DNA of 64,000 bases from Spirochaetaceae bacterium (GTDB lineage Bacteria; Spirochaetota; Leptospiria; Leptospirales; Leptonemataceae): assembly GCA_002730875.1 (NCBI GenBank), contig PCBI01000005.1, forward strand, positions 186,001-250,000, given 5' to 3'. The position numbers and the translations under genes were made by a program. This document shows, in pieces, positions 26,417 through 35,022 of the stretch (position 1 is its first letter; every line of letters starts with the position of its first letter). Below the pieces are notes generated by a model. It did not search any database. It saw only the letters and a program-made list of their open reading frames with translations, and had not been told where the DNA came from.

Positions 26417-26515
26417 AGAATTCGACGGAAATCTTTACAATGAATAAATGCGAGCCGTGCAGGACAGGATCAAATTGCCTTGCCAACCGGGTCGGAACGG
26501 CCACTGTTTGGGTCC

Positions 26516-27217
26516 ATGCATATCCTAATTGTAGACGATGAGCCGCCAGCCGCACGCAGGGTGCAAAGATTGATCAAGGAGCACTTTCAGGAACCTGTGC
26601 AATCCATCAAATTGCTGCACGGAGTGGAGCCCGCCGTATATTATCTGCAAGAACATCCCGTGGACCTGGTTTTTCTCGATCTGGAAATCGCCGAAAACAG
26701 CGGCTTCGAACTACTGGAGCAGGCGGCCCATAAGAGTTTCTACACTATCATTGTAAGCGGGCATCCGGAGGGCGCCGTGCAAGCATTCGACCATGAGGTG
26801 GTGGACTTTGTTACCAAGCCGGTGCAACCGGAAAGGTTTCAGCGGGCCCTGGAACGATTGTACACCGCTCGAAAGAATCGCGGAGTGGAACGCGAAGCTC
26901 TGAGTCTGCCAGGGGAAGAAGGAAGCGAAACGATTGATTTGGCTTCCATTGAATGTGTGCGAAGCGACGGTAACTACTGTGTCCTGGAACTGTATGAAGG
27001 AGACAGTCGCAAGATTCGCAAGACCCTTAGCGCCCTGGAGCAAGACCTGGGGCCAAATTTCTTGAGAGTGCATAAATCCTGTCTTGTCAGGAAGGAAGAC
27101 ATTGTGCAGGTCCATAGCGCTGCGAACAATACATACCAGGTGGAGCTGAAGAGCAAAAAAAGAATGCCGCTAAGCAGATCTGTAAGAGAGGAGCTGCGAA
27201 GCGGCCATATGGAGTAG
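26516..27217 (+). CDS. LytTR-family response regulator
   Basis: 233 residues. The receiver domain starts MHILIVDDEPPAARR and keeps the phospho-acceptor D55 (LVFLDLEIAE) and a late Lys (FVTKPVQP). A LytTR DNA-binding domain (about 125-225; IECVRSDGNYCVLEL...FLRVHKSCLV) follows. LytTR regulators bind direct repeats as dimers. The likely partner is the His_kinase-family sensor at 28606, 1.4 kb downstream on the same strand, separated only by an opposite-strand lipoprotein gene. I chose the ATG at 26516 because the receiver fold begins there. Confidence 0.88.
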   Translation: MHILIVDDEPPAARRVQRLIKEHFQEPVQSIKLLHGVEPAVYYLQEHPVDLVFLDLEIAENSGFELLEQAAHKSFYTIIVSGHPEGAVQAFDHEVVDFVTKPVQPERFQRALERLYTARKNRGVEREALSLPGEEGSETIDLASIECVRSDGNYCVLELYEGDSRKIRKTLSALEQDLGPNFLRVHKSCLVRKEDIVQVHSAANNTYQVELKSKKRMPLSRSVREELRSGHME

Positions 27218-27306
27218 TGTTACGTTTTTTGGGGCGGCCCGCCCTCTTGCGGACTCTGTAATTGCTCGGAGAGTCCTCGGACGGTTCCGGAGCATTCTGC
27301 CCGACA

Positions 27307-27345
27307 GGGCCTGAACTTTCTGAAGTTGAGGCCCCCGGGCTTTTT
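27307..27345. terminator. strong intrinsic terminator between convergent genes
   Basis: GGGCCTGAACTT (27307-27318) and AAGTTGAGGCCC (27323-27334) form a 12-bp stem with one mismatch and a TCTG tetraloop. On the plus strand CCGGGC and five T (27341-27345) follow. It should end the LytTR transcript and, being nearly symmetric, may also act for the minus-strand lipoprotein gene ending at 27372. Confidence 0.7.
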
Positions 27346-27371
27346 GCTATTCGACTTCGGGCATCGTGAGA

Positions 27372-28181
27372 TTAGCCTCGGCAGCCTCTCCATACCCCTT
27401 GAAGCCAGTCATCCGCCGCTTCGTCGAACTCATCGCCGCAGTTAGGATCGCTGGATCCGCCGGAGCTGTAGTTAACGTTGCTGCACTGATCGTGGTCCAT
27501 GCAGTCCTTGGTCCAGGAAGACGCCAGCCACCAGCTACCGCAGTCGCCGCCGCATCGTCCCATACATCCGTAACCGGAACGAGGCTTTGAACCCACCAGA
27601 ACAGAATCGTAGTGCGACCCCCGGGAGTCGTCGTATGCGGCCGTCACGTAAGTGCCTTTTCTGATGCAGGTTACGCCCTCGTTTCTGGAAGCTGCATTGT
27701 AACCAGCCGGAGAAGGACCATCAATGCTTCGGGAGCCGTAGGTATAGCCTTCCGGCGCTTCGGCCCAGTAGGAAATCACGGACAGAAAAGCGACCTGAAT
27801 TCGGCTACCAGACGTGTTTCCGGTGGCTTCCAGATGAGAGGCGAACTCCTGGGCCAGGGCATCCAGGGCATCTTTCTGGCTCTGGGTCAGGACGGCATTT
27901 CCGCCATCCAGGGTAATGGATCCATCTCCGCCCAGGGAAGCGGTAAATTTCTGACCATCGATAGTCACTGTTGTTTCAAAGTCTTCGCCGCTGGTTGTAG
28001 CGTCGTAGCTGATGGATACGCCATTGTATGTGCCCTGTCCCTTGATCTGATCGGAACTTGCGGAATGCGCTGTAAGCACCAGAGCATTGAGAGCCTCGGT
28101 GTTATCGTTGGACTGGGGAGCGCAATAAAGCATCGTCCCCGTAAGAGCTATGGCAGTTGCCATGATTATTCTAGATTTCAT
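27372..28181 (-). CDS. phospholipase A2-like lipoprotein
   Basis: 269 residues from the ATG at 28181, which has GAGG 7 bases upstream. A lipoprotein leader ends TGTMLYC (Cys20). Residues 25-130 are low-complexity Thr/Ser/Gly-rich. The C-terminal part is cysteine-rich and resembles secreted phospholipase A2: a calcium-loop-like GCMGRCGGDCG (205-215), the active-site-like DCMDHDQC (226-233, H230/D231) and a following C-x4-DEAADDW helix (249-259) in the place of the family's AA-x-C helix. The general PLA2 order (Ca loop, C-x2-HD-x-C, later Ala-Ala helix) is kept. Expected activity: calcium-dependent lipid hydrolysis at the cell surface; not proven. Confidence 0.6.
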   Translation of the reverse strand: MKSRIIMATAIALTGTMLYCAPQSNDNTEALNALVLTAHSASSDQIKGQGTYNGVSISYDATTSGEDFETTVTIDGQKFTASLGGDGSITLDGGNAVLTQSQKDALDALAQEFASHLEATGNTSGSRIQVAFLSVISYWAEAPEGYTYGSRSIDGPSPAGYNAASRNEGVTCIRKGTYVTAAYDDSRGSHYDSVLVGSKPRSGYGCMGRCGGDCGSWWLASSWTKDCMDHDQCSNVNYSSGGSSDPNCGDEFDEAADDWLQGVWRGCRG

Positions 28182-28605
28182 TTTTAAACCTCGCATGAAC
28201 ATTCTCTAGTGGCCTGTGGCCTTTTTTTGTTTTTGCCTCGATGCGAGTTCGAAGATTCAAGGGCGCTGCACGGTTAGCTGCTACCCCGCGATCAGATCCT
28301 CGCAGAAAGGCTTTCTTTGCTTGACCGCAACGCAGAGAGCACTCAGCAATAGCGGTCGTCCGTCTTACCGGATGTCAGGATCATTGCACGAAACACAGGG
28401 ATGGTCAATTCCGGCGGGATGAATGGTAGAATCCAGGGATGAAAGGTTGAATTTTTTTTCACAGACCCGACGAAGTGCGGTGGAAGTCCCACAACGTGAG
28501 CTGGAACCGGGAATATACAAGACTCGATTCGTCGGAAGTCCACTAGATCCCGGACGAAAGAAGGTCCAGTCCGGACAGAATCTGATCGGAATAAAATCGG
28601 GTTCA
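28182..28605. other. 424-base divergent intergenic region
   Basis: This region lies between the PLA2-like gene (minus) and the LytS-like kinase (plus). Near 28209-28235 there is a short GGCC-tgt-GGCC hairpin followed by seven T, which would terminate plus-strand transcripts although no gene ends there; it may mark an unannotated short RNA or be chance. The frame of the kinase is open from 28423, but the first 61 codons do not look coding. Confidence 0.35.
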
Positions 28606-30456
28606 GTGTCAAAAACCAGGTCGAAGCTACTGAACTGCGGCTTTCTGACTGTTGCGCTGTTGCTGGTCGCCGGCTGCGGTGACTCATTGATTACGGTGCA
28701 TCACATCAAAGTGCATTCAGAAGACGGCCAGGGCCCATCCACCGCCGATTCCGATCTGGGGCCGGCTGGCGCTGGAACCACCCCCGACCTGGTCATCCCA
28801 AATAACATTAGTTCCGCCCTGGACCTGGAAGGCGAGCAGGTTTGCGTTCAGCTACGGACTGAAGTTACGCTTCCCGAACGTAGCGCGCCACAATCCTATG
28901 CCATCGATGCCGGTAGGCTTTCTGATGTTTCCCGCATCTATCTCAACGATGTTTTAATCTCCTCCCGCGGCTCTTTAAGCCCGTACTATTTTCCAGGAGC
29001 ATTTAGACCGCAGACGGTAGTCATTCCCCAGGATGTGGTCCGACCCGGAAGAAACAGTCTTCGAATCCATCTTTGCAGCTATGGAAATCGGTACCCCATC
29101 CAGGCAATGGATCCCATCCGACTGGGAAGCGCCGAAGAGATATGGCAGCGGCGAACCGTGCGCGAGATTGTGGCCTTTTCATTTCTGGCTTTCTACCTGA
29201 TGGCCGCCTTTCAGCATCTGTGGCTCGGCCTGCGAAGAAAGAAGGAGCGCTACCATTTATCCTTTTCCGGTTTCCTTCTGGTAGTGTCCGCCTACTGGTT
29301 CGTCGCGGAAACCATGACCCGGGATCTGCTCTTCGGAGAGCATGTTCTAACGCACCGAAAAACCGAATATGTACTTCTTTTCTTCATTGTTCCATTCTTT
29401 CTTCGCTTCTTGTCGCGTTTTAGTCACGGCAAGGGCGAAAGGGTAAGTAACGTTGCTCTGGCAGTGGCCGCAACCCTTACAGCCGTCTCCATTCCGTCCA
29501 GTATACATGTGGTCCGGATCTGCGGATGGATCTGGCAGATTGGATTTCTGGCATTGAGTCCCTATCTGGCTTATCTGGCCTACCGCCAGCTCGTGCGACC
29601 CTTTCCCTATGCGAAGCTAATGACCGCCGCGGTCCTATTGCTATTGGCCAGCGCCATCCACGACATACTTGTTTCACTGAGTATTCTACATTCCATGCGT
29701 ATATCCAGCTATAGCCTGGCATTTCTGGTTCTGGGATTGATCGTGCTTCTCGGCGATCAACTTGTACAGGCCACCAATCGCAGCGAAAAACTGCTTTCGC
29801 ATGCTACCCGTCTGAACCTTGAGATGCTCAAAAAAAACATCCACCCCCACTTTCTGGCGAACAGCCTCAACTCTGCCATGGAACTGGTCCACGAGGATCC
29901 CAGTCGGGCTGAAAAGTTGCTACTGGCGCTTGTTGAAGAGTTGCGCAGCACTATCCACCTCTCCGAGCAGAAACTCTGTCCCATGGAAACGGAAGTGCAG
30001 CTTTGCCGAAATCACATCGAGGTAATGAGCCTTCGCATGGAAAAAGACATTCGGCTGGAAGTGGTAGGCAATCTGGAAACGCAAATCCCACCTCTGGTTC
30101 TGCTCACAATAGTCGAAAACGGAATCACCCATGGATTCAAGAATCGCCAGGAGGGTTGGTTTCGGATAAACGTGCGAAAGTACAATCAAGAGGTGTTTAT
30201 AGCGGTCGAGAACAACGGCGATGCTCCGAAAAGCCCCGGCGGTGAAGAAAGCTGGTCAACCGGTAACGGACTCACAGAATCTGGCCGCGGAACAGGAACC
30301 CGGTACGTGCGTAGCCGACTGGAAGAACTGTGTCCAGGGGAATGGTCCTTATTCCAGGAGATGCGGGATGAGAAGTATGTGGTTCTACTCTCGTATTTGA
30401 TCGATTCAGAAGCGACGGACAAGAGCCTATTCCAGAAACGAAAGCGACGAGGCTAG
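28606..30456 (+). CDS. 7TM sensor histidine kinase of the LytS/His_kinase family
   Basis: 616 residues from a GTG at 28606. A lipoprotein-type leader (LLNCGFLTVALLLVAGC) precedes a galactose-binding-like extracytoplasmic domain (about 90-170 in the mature part), seven or so membrane helices (EIVAFSFLAFYLMAAFQHLW onwards), then a His_kinase domain with the phospho-accepting His in KKNIHPHFLANSLNSAM and a HATPase N-box IVENGITHGFKNR. This kinase class pairs with LytTR regulators, such as that at 26516. The ATG at 28423 would put 61 extra residues before the leader; I prefer the GTG, with modest certainty since no strong Shine-Dalgarno precedes it. Confidence 0.8.
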   Translation: MSKTRSKLLNCGFLTVALLLVAGCGDSLITVHHIKVHSEDGQGPSTADSDLGPAGAGTTPDLVIPNNISSALDLEGEQVCVQLRTEVTLPERSAPQSYAIDAGRLSDVSRIYLNDVLISSRGSLSPYYFPGAFRPQTVVIPQDVVRPGRNSLRIHLCSYGNRYPIQAMDPIRLGSAEEIWQRRTVREIVAFSFLAFYLMAAFQHLWLGLRRKKERYHLSFSGFLLVVSAYWFVAETMTRDLLFGEHVLTHRKTEYVLLFFIVPFFLRFLSRFSHGKGERVSNVALAVAATLTAVSIPSSIHVVRICGWIWQIGFLALSPYLAYLAYRQLVRPFPYAKLMTAAVLLLLASAIHDILVSLSILHSMRISSYSLAFLVLGLIVLLGDQLVQATNRSEKLLSHATRLNLEMLKKNIHPHFLANSLNSAMELVHEDPSRAEKLLLALVEELRSTIHLSEQKLCPMETEVQLCRNHIEVMSLRMEKDIRLEVVGNLETQIPPLVLLTIVENGITHGFKNRQEGWFRINVRKYNQEVFIAVENNGDAPKSPGGEESWSTGNGLTESGRGTGTRYVRSRLEELCPGEWSLFQEMRDEKYVVLLSYLIDSEATDKSLFQKRKRRG

Positions 30457-30632
30457 CCGTTGCGGCGGAGGTTTGCGAGAGAGCGGGGCATCGCTATCCC
30501 GGCCTGTCTCGATATCGCCGCGAGGCTTTGCCAAATCCCCGGGGATCAATATTGCGGCCAGAATCACTATTGCGGCGGTACCGCTATTGCAGTGAGCCTG
30601 GTTTCGCCGAATACAGCGGTCTTCGTGCAGGG

Positions 30633-31565
30633 CTAGCCAAGCAATGTAGTGCCGTGCACTTCCACTGATTCGGCCAGGGCATCCAGATGGTAGCCGCCTT
30701 CGAGAAAGGAGATGATCTTTCCGTCACAATGCTTGCCGGCAAAATCCATGGCCCACTGGCTCATCCATTCAAAGCTGGAGGTACGCAACTCCATGGAAGC
30801 CAGAGGATCCTTCTCGTGGGCATCGAAACCGGCGCTGATTAGCAGAATGTCCGGGTCAAAATCTTCCAGCTTTTGCTGCACTGCTCCCTGGAAAGCATCC
30901 CTGTAGGTGGACTCCTCGGTGCCGGCGCTCAGGGGTACATTCAAGGTGTACCCTTTACCCTCCCCGGTTCCTTTCTCTGCGGCGGCGCCGGTGCCGGGGT
31001 AGAAAGGAAACTGATGCAGGCTAATAAAGAGCACGGAAGGGTCGGCGTAGAATATGTCCTGGGTGCCGTTGCCATGGTGCACGTCCCAGTCGAGAATGGC
31101 CGGTCGCTTGTAGCCCAGCGACTGCAGGTAACGAGCCGTAATGGCCACGTTATTGAAGAGGCAGAATCCCATGGCCCGCCGGGGCAGACTGTGATGACCC
31201 GGCGGTCGCACCAGAAGCAGGGCTCGGTCCACGTCCCCCGCATGCACAGCATCGGCGGCGGCCAGACCGGCGCCGGCTGCCATGGTAGCGGCATGGTAGG
31301 ATTCTTTGCTGGTCACCGTGTCTCCGTCCAGTGAACGTTCACTTCTGGAGTACAGCTCCACTACATCCACATAGTCTCTGGCATGAACCATCGCAATCTC
31401 CTCTTTCGTGGCGTACCTGGGGTTCAGCGAGGCGAAGCGACCAATAGAGCCGGTCTTTTCCATCCGTTTCATGATGGCCTCCAGCCGACGGGCGGATTCG
31501 GGATGCATCAATCCGGTATCATGCTTGAGAAAGAGATCGTGTGTATACAGGGCGCAACGTGACAC
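30633..31565 (-). CDS. histone deacetylase / AcuC family deacetylase
   Basis: 310 residues with the full arginase/deacetylase-fold signature: HPESARRLEAI, RPPGHHS (catalytic His pair), MGFCLFNNVAI, DWDVHHGNGTQD (zinc Asp/His), ISAGFDAHEKDP (second zinc Asp) and LEGGYHLDAL. Such bacterial proteins remove acetyl or related groups from lysines or polyamines; AcuC acts on acetyl-CoA synthetase. The target here is unknown. The start is a GTG at 31565, with the frame opening directly into conserved sequence. Divergent from bioF. Confidence 0.9.
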   Translation of the reverse strand: MSRCALYTHDLFLKHDTGLMHPESARRLEAIMKRMEKTGSIGRFASLNPRYATKEEIAMVHARDYVDVVELYSRSERSLDGDTVTSKESYHAATMAAGAGLAAADAVHAGDVDRALLLVRPPGHHSLPRRAMGFCLFNNVAITARYLQSLGYKRPAILDWDVHHGNGTQDIFYADPSVLFISLHQFPFYPGTGAAAEKGTGEGKGYTLNVPLSAGTEESTYRDAFQGAVQQKLEDFDPDILLISAGFDAHEKDPLASMELRTSSFEWMSQWAMDFAGKHCDGKIISFLEGGYHLDALAESVEVHGTTLLG

Positions 31566-31883
31566 TCTGTGAGTTTCGCATATTGGTCAAATATGTCGAC
31601 CAAAATATACACACTTCCAACTTCCTGGTTCCGCGGCAGGGTCCGCGGATTGCGCCTGATTTCTCCTGAGGTCCAGGGCAGGCCATCAGTAGACTTCAGG
31701 CCCATCGGGTTAAATGGTCAGCACAGTCCGTCAGCCCGCCCCCGGGCGTTCCCCACCCCTACGGCCAGCTCGCGAAGATCGGACGCGGCTCATCCCCGAA
31801 TTCTATCAACCAATGGTTCGCACGAAAGCCGAAGCGCAGGCAAAATCCATTGCAGAGTGGAAGCGGATCATTTCTCTGGAATC
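31566..31883. other. 318-base divergent region upstream of bioF
   Basis: The bioF frame stays open through most of this region, but the encoded residues are Pro/Arg/Ser-rich with no family similarity, so I treat it as untranslated or promoter DNA. AT-rich sequence at 31575-31620 (catattggtcaaatatg...aaaatatacac) is the most likely promoter area for both flanking genes. Within it, gTCAAATATGTCGACCAAAATA contains the palindrome GTCGAC. Confidence 0.35.
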
Positions 31884-33056
31884 GTGTCTTACCTAGATTC
31901 CCTGGAACAAGAGATCCAACAGTGGAGAAGGGGCTCGTTAATGCGGAGCCTGCGCTACGAGCCAGAACTTCTGGACTTCTCGTCCAACGATTATCTGTGC
32001 TTAAATCGGGATGGTTCCCATTCCGAGCTTCTCAATAGCCTTATCTGCGAAACCGGCGTAGAAAGCAACGTTACAGTAGGAAGCACTGGCTCCAGGCTCA
32101 TTAGAGGACACTGGCCATCGTTTGAAAACGCCGAAGAGGAGTTTAATCGGTGGGCTCGAACGCCGGACTCCCTTCTTTTTCAGAGCGGATACAACGCCAA
32201 TGTGGGCGCCCTGTCAGCGCTAACAGGACCGGGAGATCTGGTCTTTTGCGACAGACTCTGCCATGCCAGCCTGCTTGATGGAATACGGCTATCCGGGGCC
32301 CAAAAAATCTATTTTAAGCACAACGATCTCAATCATCTGGAAAGCCTTTTAGCCACGAAGAGCACCAGGCGAAGAAAATGGATACTGAGCGAATCGGTCT
32401 TTAGCATGGATGGCGATGTGCCGGATCTAAAAGGTCTTCTGGATCTCTGTCGGCGGTACCAGGCCACGCTGTATCTGGACGAAGCTCATGCCCTGGGCTT
32501 TTTTGGCTCTGAGGAAAGCCCGGGGGCCGGATTACTTGCTTCCAGGCGCGCGGAACTGGGAGACGATGTATTCGACCATGCAATCATTAGCGCGCCGCTG
32601 GGAAAGGCGCCAGGGGTCATGGGTGCCTTTGTGGCCGGCGACAAGTTACTGAAAGATTATCTGATCAATCGGGCCCGTTCCTTCGTTTTTTCCACAGCTC
32701 AGCCGCCCATTCTTGCGGCGATGATCGGCGCCATAATTCGCCGATTCAGAAACCATGAGTACGACCATCGCATGGCCAGCCTGCGAAAGAATGTATCATA
32801 CATTAAATCTCTGATTGCCGAGTTACATCTGGTCAGCCCTTCCGACTCCGCCATTGTACCCATCGTTCTGGGCGAAACGGACAAGTGTCTTCAGGTGTCG
32901 GAGCATCTGAAGAATCATGGAATGGATGTGCGAGCGATTCGCCCGCCCACAGTACCGGAGGGATCTAGCCGGCTGCGGATTACCATCCATAGCTGTCACA
33001 GCCAAAGCGAGCTGGATCGACTGATGGAATTGATCCAACCTTTTGCCAGCGTATGA
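31884..33056 (+). CDS. bioF: 8-amino-7-oxononanoate synthase-like enzyme
   Basis: 390-residue PLP enzyme of the alpha-oxoamine synthase family. BioF condenses pimeloyl-thioester with alanine, the first committed step of biotin ring formation. Visible residues: LDFSSNDYLCL (31-41), GSTGSRLIRG (67-76), H127 (stacks on PLP), LDEAHALG (D199, H202) and PLP Lys K241 in PLGKAPGVMGAF. I chose the GTG at 31884 (VSYLDSLEQ) because it gives the normal family length; the longer frame is not conserved. Related enzymes (KBL, SPT) share these motifs, so BioF is likely rather than certain. No other bio gene is nearby. Confidence 0.78.
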   Translation: MSYLDSLEQEIQQWRRGSLMRSLRYEPELLDFSSNDYLCLNRDGSHSELLNSLICETGVESNVTVGSTGSRLIRGHWPSFENAEEEFNRWARTPDSLLFQSGYNANVGALSALTGPGDLVFCDRLCHASLLDGIRLSGAQKIYFKHNDLNHLESLLATKSTRRRKWILSESVFSMDGDVPDLKGLLDLCRRYQATLYLDEAHALGFFGSEESPGAGLLASRRAELGDDVFDHAIISAPLGKAPGVMGAFVAGDKLLKDYLINRARSFVFSTAQPPILAAMIGAIIRRFRNHEYDHRMASLRKNVSYIKSLIAELHLVSPSDSAIVPIVLGETDKCLQVSEHLKNHGMDVRAIRPPTVPEGSSRLRITIHSCHSQSELDRLMELIQPFASV

Positions 33057-33212
33057 TAGAAGCGGTTTCCTCCGCATGGTTTGGCATATGGGCATCGTAG
33101 CCATTGGCCAATTTGCGGGCTGTGAAAGCAGTAGCTCTGAGCCTGTTTAGAACAAAAGAAGTTAGTTCCCTGCCCGGCTATCCCCGGCAATGCGACAAAG
33201 GATTGTGTTGCC

Positions 33213-33722
33213 ATGTCAGCGGAGCCCTGTACCCATGCTGACATGGAAGAACTGCGACAACTCCTTACCAGAGCTCTCGCCTGGTCCGATGCCCATGTTA
33301 ATGCGGAAGAGGTACTGACGGACTATCCGAAGGAGCTGCAGGGGCAGGTGATTCCCGGGCAGAGCTACAGCCCCTATCAGTTGCTGGAGCATATGCGAAT
33401 AGCCCAGGAAGATATACTGGATTTCAGCAGGAATCCAGCCTACAAGGAGCGTAGCTGGCCACAGGATTACTGGCCTGTATCGCCGGAACCGCCAAACGGG
33501 GAATCCTGGGATCTATCGCTCAAGAAATTCCTCTTTGACAGAGAAGAAATGATACGACTCCTCCGAGATCCCGCAATAGAGCTTTTTCATCCGTTTGCGC
33601 ATGGAACAGGGCAACATCTGGCCCGGCAGGCAGTACTGCTCATCGATCATAATGCGTATCACCTGGGCCAGATCGCCCTTTTTCGCAAGTTGCAGGGCGA
33701 TCCGCAAAGAATCAGGAAATAG
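33213..33722 (+). CDS. DinB-like protein
   Basis: 169 residues of the DinB/YfiT-like four-helix-bundle superfamily. LLEHMRIAQEDI (His of the metal triad) and the C-terminal LLIDHNAYHLGQIALFR (two more His) form the standard metal site; AHGTGQHLARQA precedes it. Family members include thiol S-transferases and many proteins of unknown role. AAAGGA about 10 bases upstream of the ATG. Cytosolic. The next gene starts 50 bases on; a shared function is not evident. Confidence 0.82.
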   Translation: MSAEPCTHADMEELRQLLTRALAWSDAHVNAEEVLTDYPKELQGQVIPGQSYSPYQLLEHMRIAQEDILDFSRNPAYKERSWPQDYWPVSPEPPNGESWDLSLKKFLFDREEMIRLLRDPAIELFHPFAHGTGQHLARQAVLLIDHNAYHLGQIALFRKLQGDPQRIRK

Positions 33723-33772
33723 ATTTGCAAATTTCAATGGACTACGTTGCCCGGGAGCTTCGCCGGAACTAG

Positions 33773-34768
33773 ATGCCTATCTGGAATGAAAAACGGGTTC
33801 AGGAGTTCGTAACCGGGCTGGGAAAAGGAGTTCAGGGAGCAAGCCTGGAAGAGTTTTTGGGGTTCCTGGCCGGTGTTCTGGTTTCGGTTCTTCTGATTGT
33901 CTGGCTTCAAAGAAAAACCCACCGGAAAAAACAGGAGCGCGATGAGAAGCGAAGTCAGCGTCTTTTCGACGAGGAGCTGGACCAGCGAGCTTTGCCGCCG
34001 TCTGGAATTGAACTTCTGGAAGACCTGGCGCGGGCGATGCGTAACGCCGATCGTGAAGCCGAACTACATCGACTGTTTCACGATCCCTTCCTATACGACA
34101 AATTTGCCAACATACTGATTGAAGACAGCCCCGACCTTCGCAAGCCACTCCGGCAATTAAAGTCCATTCTGGGGCTGGGTGAGGATCTTAGCGGACAGCC
34201 CATGCAGTCTACGGAAGAGTTGAATAGCGGCGCCCCGGTTTCCGTGCTACTGAGGGAGAATTCGGTGGAAGGCACTGTAAGGAACCAGGGGAGGGGGTTG
34301 GAGATTCTTCTTCGGAGCCGCTTCCCGGAAACCCCGGCGGTGCGGAGCGCACTTACAATACGCTGGCAGAAGAAGGGTGTTTCCTTCGAGGCTGATTGCC
34401 GTGTTGCCAGCGTACGCGAAGAAAACGGAGATCTGGTCTTATCCCTGGAGCACTCCAGCGCGATTCGCAAGATACACCGAAGGCAGTTTCTTCGTACGGA
34501 TTGCAATGTTGCGGCCACCATTGCCAATCAGAATGTTCGAATCATAAACATCGGAGGCGGCGGTTTCGTTTGCTCCGGAGAGTCTTCCCTGGTATTCGAA
34601 TCAGGATTGGAGGAATTGAGCTGCAGAATTCATCTGGATCCCAGGATCGATTGTACCGTACACCGGGTTTTCGAGTCTTCCAGAGGGCTGCATTTTTCCT
34701 TTGTGCGCATACGCCCGGGAGATCAAGATCGTATCGTACGTTACGTAATTTCCAGGGAGAAAAGTTAG
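33773..34768 (+). CDS. membrane-anchored PilZ-like c-di-GMP receptor
   Basis: 331 residues. One N-terminal membrane helix (FLGFLAGVLVSVLLIVWLQ), then about 100 residues of charged helix, a YcgR-N-like beta region (about 150-230), and a C-terminal PilZ domain. The c-di-GMP motif RxxxR is present in HRRQFLRTD. The second motif, normally D/N-x-S-x-x-G, reads NIGGGG, with Ser replaced by Gly, so binding affinity is uncertain. Proteins of this layout regulate flagella or surface structures. With GGDEF and EAL proteins in the same window, it is a plausible local effector. The ATG at 33773 has only a weak GGA upstream. Confidence 0.72.
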   Translation: MPIWNEKRVQEFVTGLGKGVQGASLEEFLGFLAGVLVSVLLIVWLQRKTHRKKQERDEKRSQRLFDEELDQRALPPSGIELLEDLARAMRNADREAELHRLFHDPFLYDKFANILIEDSPDLRKPLRQLKSILGLGEDLSGQPMQSTEELNSGAPVSVLLRENSVEGTVRNQGRGLEILLRSRFPETPAVRSALTIRWQKKGVSFEADCRVASVREENGDLVLSLEHSSAIRKIHRRQFLRTDCNVAATIANQNVRIINIGGGGFVCSGESSLVFESGLEELSCRIHLDPRIDCTVHRVFESSRGLHFSFVRIRPGDQDRIVRYVISREKS

Positions 34769-35022
34769 TGAATCCGGGGTCTTCTCGGCAGTTGGGCCAG
34801 GGCGGTACTGCGTTGCAGGGGGTTTTAGCGCCCATATCAAAGATTGCGGCTCGGTTCGAAGCCCCATAGGCGGCGAAGGGGAACAAAAACCACTGAAAGC
34901 GGCATTCAACCCCATCCCCGGAGCCAGAACAATCCATAACTTCTTGAGCCATAGACTCGAAGTCCTACTCTGGCAAATTAATGGTCTTTGTTTCGGAACG
35001 GAACTTTTAATGCCCCCTTCGA

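Noticed and set aside
30540-30600. Three short repeats of tattgcgg between the LytS-like kinase and the deacetylase gene
   Set aside because: Units are only 7-9 bases, irregularly spaced and imperfect, well within chance for this composition.
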